DNA of 64,000 bases, taken from contig JAZNJA010000055.1 in assembly GCA_045577755.1 (NCBI GenBank), positions 1 through 64,000 of the forward strand, read 5' to 3'. The notes under the pieces were generated by a model. The model worked only from the letters and a program-made list of their open reading frames with translations, did no database searches and was not told the DNA's origin. The translations under genes and the position numbers were made by a program. Shown here piece by piece: positions 57,403-64,000 of this stretch (positions are counted from its first letter, which is position 1; each line of letters opens with the position of its first letter). Origin of the DNA: CAMEON01 sp045577755. Its GTDB lineage: Bacteria; Bacillota; Clostridia; Oscillospirales; CAG-272.

Positions 57403-59613
57403 TCAAAGTGAAAAACGCAAGGTCACGCGCTCCCCGGCCCCAAGGGCGACGCGGCGCCGTTCCGTGCCGCACAGCAGGAGAGCCGTATCCATCGCGCGGC
57501 GGGCAGAGACGGTCACCGTCACGCCGTCCTCGGTCCAGTCCAGGTCCACGGTCCCCTCAGGAAACACCAGGCTGCGGACGGATCCCCGAGACAGGCGGGC
57601 GGGCAGGGCGGGCAGGATGGACAGGGCGTCCTTCTGGTAGCAGAAGACCATCTCCTGGAGGGCGTTGACGATGCCGAAATCGGCGTCCAGCTGGACGAAG
57701 GCGTCCCCGTTCCATTCCAGGGTGATGCCCATGCGCCGCCAGTCGTTGTGGGTGGTCATCAGAGAGCTCATGACCACGCTCTTGGCCATGACGTCCAGGC
57801 AGTCGAGGGATCGTTCCCCCTCCCCCATGCGGGCGTAGATGGAGGCCATGTGGGCCAGAGACCAGCCTGACTGGGAGCCCAGCTTGCGGAGTCTCACCGC
57901 CTGCTTGAAGGCCTCAAAGAGGGCGGGCTGGGTGTGGGCGGTGACCTCGGTACCGGGGAAGACGGGGTAGATGTGGGAGAGGTGGCGGTGGTGGTAGTTG
58001 TCTCGGATGTCGGGGTGCATCCACTCCTTCACGGCGCCGTCCTCGTTGAGCATATAGGGCGGGATCTTGCGGAGCAGAGCGCGGAAGTTCTCCGCCTCGT
58101 CGGCGTAAAGTCCTGTGACCGCCATGCCCTCGAGGAGGTTGGTCAAGAGCTCCTTCAGGATGGCGAAGTCCATGGTGGCGTTCTGGGTTACCACCCCCGT
58201 GTGACCCGCGGGGGTGTTCTCGGGGGAGACGGCGGGGTAGAGGCGGACGTATTCCCCGTCCTCCACGGCGTAGTCCAGATAGAACAGGGCGGCCTCCCGC
58301 ATGAAGGGGAGGATCTCCTGCCGCAGGAGGGTCTCATCCTTGGTGTAGAGATAGTACTCCCAGAAGTGGCGGCAGAGCCAGCCCGCGCAGCTGATCCAGT
58401 TGAGGATCACCGAAACGGGCACACAGGGTCCCGAGGCGCCGGGGGTGGTGTAGGCCGAGATCCAGATGCCGCGGGTACCGAACATCTGCCGCGCGCACTC
58501 ACGGAGCTTCTCGGTCTTGGCGGTGTAGTAGCGGAGGAGGGGCGGGATGGCATAGGAGAGGCCCCCGGCCATGGTGTGCCAGTAGGTGATCTCCACGTTC
58601 TCGTTGGCCACGTACTGGCTCCAGGCCAGGTGGTGATCCCCGTGCCACAGGCCGTACAGGGGGACGGGATTTCCCTTCTCCGAGGCCGCCGAGATGAAAA
58701 GGTAGCGGCCGAACCGCCACAGGCGTTCCAGAAGAGCGGGGGAGGCTTCCCCATCATAGGCCTCGTCCAGCAGCTCCTCGTTGGTGGCGTCGAAGGCCTC
58801 CTCGGGAGCCAGCTCCAGAGTCACACCGTCGTACAAGGGCTGATGGAGGGCGACATGATCCTTCAAAAGCTCGTCGTAGGACTTGCCCATAACGGCATCC
58901 AGGGCGCAGTCCGAGCCGTGGGAGCCGCAACGGATCAGGATCACGTAGTCCGAGCCGGTCACCGAAAGGACCGAGCCGTTGGCAGAAGCGGCGTAATCAC
59001 CTACGAACTCCACACGAACGGACGTATACCCCTCGGCGGAGGCGCGGTACAAGCCGCTTTCGGTGGTCTCGGACTCTGCTGTCTCGTTGTAGAGACGGAA
59101 ATCGTAGGTAGCGGTAAAGGGCGCGTCGGCGGTCATGCGCAGAACCGTTACGTCGGCGGAGCGGGACACGAAGGCCTCGCGGCGGTAGTGACAGCCGTCT
59201 ATGGTGAAGTCCACGAAGGCCTCGCCCGTCTGCATATTCACCCCGCGGCGGTACTTTTTGAAGACCGTAGAGGGTGAGAAGGAGATCTCCAACCGGCCTA
59301 CGGAATGGGGGCAATCCACGGGGGTGGTGGCTCCCTTCTCCACCAGGGCGTGGGCCAGGTTCTCCTTGTTGGCGGCGGCGTAATCCCCTCTGTCCAGAGC
59401 CTCCCGCATCTCGCGGATGGCGTGGGTCACGTCGGGGATCTCGCGGTCATAGCCTCCCTCCCACAGGTTGAAGCGGTTGAAGGTGATCTCTTCCCTGCCC
59501 ACCGAGCCGGGGATGAGGATGCCCGTCAGGCCGTTACCCAGAGGGAGGGCCTCCCGCCACAGCTCCTTGGCCCAGGAGGCGGGCTTTTTCAGGGTGTAAA
59601 TGTGTCTGCTCAT
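57403..59613 (-). CDS. Alpha-L-fucosidase (GH95)
   Basis: 736 residues. N-terminal GH95 beta domain with the hallmark WREALPLGNGLTGILIPG near 19-36 and an IT-FNRFNLWEGG segment, followed by an alpha/alpha-barrel (HHLAWSQYVANENVEITYWH, GVVTQNATMDF, HRHLSHIYPVFPG, GWSLAHMASIYARM). GH95 enzymes remove alpha-1,2-linked fucose from host mucin or milk glycans, some being galactosidases. No signal peptide is seen, so it acts on imported oligosaccharides. AGGAG upstream; 48 bp after the ABC gene and 37 bp before fucU, which supports fucose as product. Confidence 0.92.
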   Translation of the reverse strand: MSRHIYTLKKPASWAKELWREALPLGNGLTGILIPGSVGREEITFNRFNLWEGGYDREIPDVTHAIREMREALDRGDYAAANKENLAHALVEKGATTPVDCPHSVGRLEISFSPSTVFKKYRRGVNMQTGEAFVDFTIDGCHYRREAFVSRSADVTVLRMTADAPFTATYDFRLYNETAESETTESGLYRASAEGYTSVRVEFVGDYAASANGSVLSVTGSDYVILIRCGSHGSDCALDAVMGKSYDELLKDHVALHQPLYDGVTLELAPEEAFDATNEELLDEAYDGEASPALLERLWRFGRYLFISAASEKGNPVPLYGLWHGDHHLAWSQYVANENVEITYWHTMAGGLSYAIPPLLRYYTAKTEKLRECARQMFGTRGIWISAYTTPGASGPCVPVSVILNWISCAGWLCRHFWEYYLYTKDETLLRQEILPFMREAALFYLDYAVEDGEYVRLYPAVSPENTPAGHTGVVTQNATMDFAILKELLTNLLEGMAVTGLYADEAENFRALLRKIPPYMLNEDGAVKEWMHPDIRDNYHHRHLSHIYPVFPGTEVTAHTQPALFEAFKQAVRLRKLGSQSGWSLAHMASIYARMGEGERSLDCLDVMAKSVVMSSLMTTHNDWRRMGITLEWNGDAFVQLDADFGIVNALQEMVFCYQKDALSILPALPARLSRGSVRSLVFPEGTVDLDWTEDGVTVTVSARRAMDTALLLCGTERRRVALGAGERVTLRFSL

Positions 59614-59661
59614 ACTGTATCTCCTGTCTGCTGCCGCGCGGCGGCACGGTGATTGTGGGGG

Positions 59662-61908
59662 TTACGGATCCGACTCCATCTTGGACATCTCCCTCTGAGC
59701 CATGACCAGGCCGTAGTAGATGCCGTGCTTCTCGATCAGCTCGTCGTGGGTGCCCACCTCGGCGATGCGGCCCTTGTCCAGCACCACCAGTCTGGTGGCG
59801 TTGCGGAGGGTGGAAAGGCGGTGGGCGATGGCGATGGTGGTGCGGTTGGCGGAAAGATTGGCCAGGGCGTCCTGGATCTGCTTTTCGGTCTCGGTGTCCA
59901 GGGAGGCGGTGGCCTCGTCCAGGATCAGGATGCGGGGATTGTGGAGCAGGGCGCGGGCAATGGCCACTCTCTGGCGCTCGCCCCCCGACAGGCTGAAGCC
60001 CCGCTCGCCTACCTTGGTATTGTAGCCGTCGGGGAGCCTGGTGATGAACTCGTGGCACCCCGCCAGCTTGGAGACGGCAATGATCTCGTCCCGGGAGGCG
60101 GAGGGCTTGGCGTAGGCGATGTTCTGGTAGATGGTACCCGAGAACAGGAAGGTCTCCTGGAGCACCACGCCGATCTGGGAGCGCAAGGACTCCTGGGAGT
60201 AGTCGCGGATGTCGATGCCGTCCACGCAGATACTGCCATCCTCCACGTCGTACATACGCATGATGAGGTTGATGAGGGTGGATTTACCCGTACCCGATTT
60301 CCCCACAAGGCCGATGAACTCCCCCGACTTGATGTGGATATCCACCTTGTGGAGCACCTCGTTTCCGCTCTCGTAGCCGAAGGAGACGCGGTTGATGTCG
60401 ATATCGCCCTTGATGGGGCGGTCCACCGACTGCTCCCGATCCGAAATCTCCACCTGCTCGTCCAGGATCTCGAAGATCTTGTTGGAGGCGGTGAGGAAGT
60501 GCATGGTGTGTCTCGGGATGGCGGCGATGGTGCGCAGGGGGCCGTAGATCATGCCCGCGTAGGAGGAGAACAGGGACATCTCGCCCAGGGTCATCTCCCC
60601 GCCCAGGATCTTGTTGCCCACGTAGTACAGGATGATGAACTCACCGAATCCCACGAAGAACTGCAGAAAGGGCATGAGGATGCTCCACATACAGTCGGCC
60701 TTTTCGGTGACGCTTCGCTCCTCCGCGGCGGCGGACTCGAATCGCCGGGTCTCCCGACTCTCCATACCGAAGGCCTTGACCACGCGGATGCCCGAGAAGA
60801 TGTCGTGAAGCACGGCGTTGGTCTTGGCCGAGCATTGCCATCTGCGGTGGTAGAGCTTGCGCATGGAGCCCCAAAAGAGGCGGAAGGAGATCACCACGAA
60901 GGGGGTGGGAAGCATGACCAGGAGGAAGAGCCGCACGTCGTACACCAGCATGACGATGCCCACGGCGAGGAACAGAAGCAGCTGCTCCAGAAGGCTGGGG
61001 AGGTAGTTGATGAGGAAGCCCTGGACCTGGGAGGTGTCCCCCGACACGCGGTTCATGAGGTCGCCCGCGGTGCGCTGGGATATTTTGGCGATGGACAGCT
61101 TCTGGATCTTCTCGAAGAGCAGGTTCCGCAGATCCACGATCATACGGTTGCTGGCGTTGATGAGCAGATGGCTCTTGACCATGGACAGACCGCGGATCAG
61201 GAGCTGGACTCCCAACATGGAAAGGATCACCAATACGAAGGAGATCAGCGCGATGCTCTCGGGGGCGGGACTCTTGATGTAGTCGTCCACCAAGATCTTA
61301 TTGATGTAGGGCAGAAAGAGATTCAGACCGCTGACCACGAAGAACAGAGCCACCGAGCAGAGCACGAAGCCCTTGTAGGGCTTGGCCATGTTCCAGAGCC
61401 GCTTGACCACCTTCTTCTTGCTGGCGCAGTGGACACAAGTGGTGGAGCCGGGACGGTAGGGGCGGCCGCACTTGGGACAGCGGTTCGAGCCGTCCCCCTC
61501 GCTCTGCTTGAACTGCAGGACCTTGCCGTCCTCCAGAAAGTAGTTCAGCCGCTTCAGGCTCTGGATGATCTGCCGCGAGGCACTCATATCGCTTCGGCAG
61601 AGCAGATGCACGGAATCATCGGCCTTCAGCACGTAGGACACGAAGATACAGCCCACCCCCGAGTCGGTCTTGATCTCGGAGATCTCCGAAAGGGGCAGCT
61701 CCAGGGTGATCGCCCCGTCGGTCATAAGCCGCAGAGTAGTCCGATCTGCGTAAAGAATGCCGTCGCACAGCCCCTCGGGGCGGGTTGGGTCAAGATTGAA
61801 GGAGAAGGCGCAAAGGGCATTTTCGGGGCAGGCCTCGGGGATGAGAGGCTTCAGCCTTTCATAGAGATCCGCCGAGGGATCTCCGCCTTGTTTTCTGTCT
61901 GTGAACAT
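59662..61908 (-). CDS. ABC exporter with N-terminal zinc-ribbon extension
   Basis: 748 residues, about 160 longer than a normal half-exporter. Residues ~1-140 are a soluble domain, then a zinc ribbon CPKCGRPYRPGSTTCVHC (about 140-157). The membrane domain follows (about 175-470), and then the ATPase: Walker A GKSGTGKST, signature LSGGERQRVAIAR, Walker B ILILDEATASLD and H-loop IAHRLSTL. The partner is the ABC gene at the window edge, making a likely heterodimer. The DUF1854 protein gene lies between them. The substrate is unknown; since GH95 and fucU follow in the same operon, a glycan-linked export function or simple co-transcription are both possible. Confidence 0.88.
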   Translation of the reverse strand: MFTDRKQGGDPSADLYERLKPLIPEACPENALCAFSFNLDPTRPEGLCDGILYADRTTLRLMTDGAITLELPLSEISEIKTDSGVGCIFVSYVLKADDSVHLLCRSDMSASRQIIQSLKRLNYFLEDGKVLQFKQSEGDGSNRCPKCGRPYRPGSTTCVHCASKKKVVKRLWNMAKPYKGFVLCSVALFFVVSGLNLFLPYINKILVDDYIKSPAPESIALISFVLVILSMLGVQLLIRGLSMVKSHLLINASNRMIVDLRNLLFEKIQKLSIAKISQRTAGDLMNRVSGDTSQVQGFLINYLPSLLEQLLLFLAVGIVMLVYDVRLFLLVMLPTPFVVISFRLFWGSMRKLYHRRWQCSAKTNAVLHDIFSGIRVVKAFGMESRETRRFESAAAEERSVTEKADCMWSILMPFLQFFVGFGEFIILYYVGNKILGGEMTLGEMSLFSSYAGMIYGPLRTIAAIPRHTMHFLTASNKIFEILDEQVEISDREQSVDRPIKGDIDINRVSFGYESGNEVLHKVDIHIKSGEFIGLVGKSGTGKSTLINLIMRMYDVEDGSICVDGIDIRDYSQESLRSQIGVVLQETFLFSGTIYQNIAYAKPSASRDEIIAVSKLAGCHEFITRLPDGYNTKVGERGFSLSGGERQRVAIARALLHNPRILILDEATASLDTETEKQIQDALANLSANRTTIAIAHRLSTLRNATRLVVLDKGRIAEVGTHDELIEKHGIYYGLVMAQREMSKMESDP

Positions 61909-61927
61909 TCGGAAAATGTCCTTTCTA

Positions 61928-62458
61928 TTACAAATATAGCTCGATACGGCGGTAGCTCTTGCGGTCCAGGGCGGCTACGCTCTCGATGATAAAGCGGTTG
62001 CCGTCCACGTCCAGAAGGATCAGGCTGTCCTCGCCCCGCTTGACAATGTTGCGGAAGGTATCCTGCATAGTGAAGTTCAGGGAGCGGCCGTCGGTCAGGG
62101 TCACCTTCCAGTAGGAGAAGCCGTAGCGCTCCTTCAGCCCCTCGATGGAGGCCACGGTGGGGGCGTAGTACTTGCGCTCCAGCTCAGTCTTCAGGAGCGC
62201 GGCGGTCGCCTCGTCAAAGTCGGTGATCTCGTAGATGAGTCCGACCTCCTTGCTGTCCTCTCCCATGACCGAGACGTAGCTCCACAGGAGCTCAAAGGGG
62301 AAATCCCGGTGGAGGAAGACGCGGTCGTGGGTCTTCTCCCCCTCCTCTCCCGTATAGGTCATGGCCAAAAAGCCGTTTTTCATGAAGAATTTGGTGTTGG
62401 CGGGATCCAGGCGTTGGATCTGCGCCGCCTTTTGCAGGGTGATCTCATTGACTGCCAT
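61928..62458 (-). CDS. DUF1854 family protein
   Basis: 176 residues. It matches the DUF1854 pattern of proteins found between paired ABC exporter genes: FLAMTYTGEEGEKTHDRVFLHRDFPF early, EVGLIYEITDFDE in the middle, YYAPTVASIEGLKERYGFSYW and a closing RFIIESVAALDRKSYRRIELYL (read in parts). No signal peptide or membrane segment; cytoplasmic partner or regulator of the exporter. 15 bp after one ABC gene and 19 bp before the other. In proteobacteria such sets sit near cyanophycin genes, of which there are none here. Confidence 0.8.
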   Translation of the reverse strand: MAVNEITLQKAAQIQRLDPANTKFFMKNGFLAMTYTGEEGEKTHDRVFLHRDFPFELLWSYVSVMGEDSKEVGLIYEITDFDEATAALLKTELERKYYAPTVASIEGLKERYGFSYWKVTLTDGRSLNFTMQDTFRNIVKRGEDSLILLDVDGNRFIIESVAALDRKSYRRIELYL

Positions 62459-62473
62459 GTGGTGTTTCCTTTC

Positions 62474-64000
62474 TCATTCGGTGATGCCCGCGTTCTTCAA
62501 CGCCTCGGCCTGGAGAGTATACAGCTTTTTGTAGACGCCCTCCTCCTTGTCCAGAAGCTCTCGGTGGGTGCCTTCCTCCGCCACCTTGCCGTGCTCGATG
62601 ACGATGAGCTTGTCGGCGTCCCGCAGGGTGGAGAGGCGGTGTGCGATCATGATGGTGGTCTTGCCGCGGGTGAGGACGCTCAAAGCGTTCTGGATCAGCT
62701 TCTCGGTCTCGGTGTCCATGGCCGCGGTGGCCTCGTCCAGGATCAGGATCTTGGGGTCCCGCAGGATGGCACGGGCGATGGAGATCCGCTGGCGCTCGCC
62801 GCCCGACAGATCCTTGTAGCCGAAGCCGATCCTGGTGTTATAGCCGTCGGGGAGGCGGATGATGAAATCGTGGGCACCCGCACACTTGGCGGCGCGGATG
62901 ACGTCCTCATAGGTGGCCTCGGGCTTGGCGTAGCGGATGTTGTCCAGGATCGTACCGATGAAGAGGTAGGTCTCCTGGGAGACGATGGCGATGTTATCGT
63001 AGAGGGCGGAGAAGGACAGATCCTTGACGTTGATACCGTCGATCAGCACCTCGCCCTCGTCACAGTCGTAGAGGCGGATGATGAGGTTGGCGATGGTGCT
63101 CTTCCCCGCGCCCGTGTGGCCCACGATGCCCAGAATGCGCCCCTCCTCGATGGAAAAGCTGACGTTGTCGATGATCTTGCGGTTCTTGGCGTAGGAGAAA
63201 TCCACCCCCTTGAACTCCACGGAGCCCTTGATCTCCTCGGGGGTGATGGCATCCTCCCGTTCGGTGATGTCGGGCTTGGTGTCCAGGATCTCAAAGAGTC
63301 TCTGGAGGGCGTTGGAGGCCGAGGCTGTCCAGTCGATCATGCCCGAGAAGAAGCCCATGGGGCTGTAGATCATGTTGACGTAGGCGGTGAAGGTCAGAAG
63401 CTCACCGTAGGTGAAGTCCCCGTAGCCCCGAATGACCATCCAGCCGCCCACGCCCAGGGCGATGATGTTGCCGAGATAGAGGATGATCCCCGCGAAGGGG
63501 TAGGAGTAGTTGTTGAACAGGGCCAGCTTGCGGTTGCTCATGGCCAGGCGGGAGCTGCTCTTGTGGAAGCGGTCGATCTCCTCCTCCTCCTTGGAGAAGG
63601 CCTTGACCACCCGCACGCCTGACAGGACGTCGGAGAGCAGGGAGTTCATACCTCTCGCGCTGGAGTAGTTGCGGGCGTGGTACTTGGCGCTGGTGCGGTA
63701 GAACTTGCGGAGCACCAGGAAGAAGACGGGGATGGTGATGAGGGACAGGGCCGCCAGCAGAGGGTTCATGGTGAACAGGATGACGCAGAGCACGGCGACC
63801 TGGACGATATTGATGAGGAAGTAGGGGACACCGTCGCAGAAGAAGCCGTAGATCGTGTTGGCATCGTTGTTGACCTGGGTCATGAGTCCGCCCGTCTGTC
63901 GGCCGTTGAAGAAGCCCAGAGACAGCCGCTCGATGGCCCCGAAGATGGTCATTTTCAGGTCGAAGACCACGCGGGCCGAGATCTTGGAGGTGATGTAGCC
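62474..64000 (-). CDS. ABC exporter half-transporter, partial at window end
   Basis: About 509 residues are visible, and the frame continues past position 64000 without a start codon, so the N-terminus is missing. Membrane domain segments (MTIFGAIERLSLGFFNGRQT, the coupling-type start; VAVLCVILFTMNPLLAALSL) are followed by a complete ATPase: GHTGAGKST, signature LSGGERQRISIAR, Walker B ILILDEATAAMD, and IAHRLSTLRD. Typical MdlA/MsbA-type multidrug or lipid exporter. First visible gene of the operon with DUF1854, the second ABC protein, GH95 and fucU. Confidence 0.9.
   Translation of the reverse strand, partial: GYITSKISARVVFDLKMTIFGAIERLSLGFFNGRQTGGLMTQVNNDANTIYGFFCDGVPYFLINIVQVAVLCVILFTMNPLLAALSLITIPVFFLVLRKFYRTSAKYHARNYSSARGMNSLLSDVLSGVRVVKAFSKEEEEIDRFHKSSSRLAMSNRKLALFNNYSYPFAGIILYLGNIIALGVGGWMVIRGYGDFTYGELLTFTAYVNMIYSPMGFFSGMIDWTASASNALQRLFEILDTKPDITEREDAITPEEIKGSVEFKGVDFSYAKNRKIIDNVSFSIEEGRILGIVGHTGAGKSTIANLIIRLYDCDEGEVLIDGINVKDLSFSALYDNIAIVSQETYLFIGTILDNIRYAKPEATYEDVIRAAKCAGAHDFIIRLPDGYNTRIGFGYKDLSGGERQRISIARAILRDPKILILDEATAAMDTETEKLIQNALSVLTRGKTTIMIAHRLSTLRDADKLIVIEHGKVAEEGTHRELLDKEEGVYKKLYTLQAEALKNAGITE

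Noticed and set aside
1..64000. rRNA, tRNA and phage genes
   Set aside because: No tRNA cloverleaf, rRNA motif, integrase, capsid or terminase sequence was recognised on either strand.

Overview
The window looks like a chromosome segment of a Gram-positive, gut-type Clostridia (Bacillota), probably an uncultured glycan-foraging lineage. The reasons are near-consensus TTGACA-17-TATAAT promoters, AAAGGAGG-type ribosome binding sites, lipoproteins with Thr/Pro/Glu-rich linkers after the lipobox, AraC-controlled glycosidase genes, and an IS30 element. Intergenic palindromic repeats resemble those scattered through many gut Clostridia. Genus or species cannot be assigned from the sequence alone. 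Genes are GC-rich and avoid TTA/CTA/TCA codons, so long meaningless ORFs run antisense to many real genes.

Layout. 0-1.1 kb: a complete IS30-type insertion sequence. 1.2-6.1 kb: a four-gene operon (Old Yellow Enzyme-type reductase, short-chain dehydrogenase, fumarate-reductase-like flavoprotein, MalY/PatB aminotransferase-fold lyase). 6.2-7.2 kb: an AT-richer island with a small lipoprotein, strong terminators and palindromic repeats. 7.2-18.3 kb: a starch/maltodextrin locus with secreted pullulanase, alpha-amylase and a GH53 galactanase, then a binding protein, two permeases and an ATPase. 18.5-20.0 kb: a beta-helix protein. 20.1-26.4 kb: locus A (giant secreted fibro-slime protein, small acidic peptide, HprK-like kinase). 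27.1-28.1 kb: azlCD. 28.2-44.8 kb: host/plant glycan genes (GH123-like, two AraC regulators, three Gfo/Idh/MocA proteins, nagB, nagA, GH99-like lipoprotein, GH43, NlpC/P60-like lipoprotein, GH36). 45.0-56.3 kb: locus B (3,107-residue GLUG/MBG surface protein, HprK-like kinase, small peptide, lipoprotein, PqqD-like protein). 56.9-64 kb: fucU, a GH95 fucosidase and a two-ABC-protein exporter with a DUF1854 protein; the window ends inside the second ABC gene.

The most interesting signal is the pair of loci A and B. Each joins a very large Sec-exported surface protein, an HprK-like P-loop kinase and a tiny peptide on one strand with short gaps. The two peptides share an ungapped N-terminal pattern over 25 residues (K-x2-Y-[ST]-K-x2-[IM]-x-[VI]-x-V-x3-D-x2-I-x2-S) and then diverge completely, which is how leader/core peptides of ribosomally made, modified products behave. 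Locus B also has a PqqD-like protein, the fold used as a leader-binding element, and its peptide gene is bracketed by RNA hairpins. I infer a candidate kinase-modified peptide system tied to cell-surface proteins; no such function is proven here.

The rest fits a saccharolytic gut lifestyle. Starch is cut outside the cell by lipoprotein enzymes and imported by the ABC system. Amino sugars, galactosides and fucosides are released by GH123/GH36/GH95 enzymes and passed to NagA/NagB and FucU. Regulation is local, through AraC proteins and many separate promoters.
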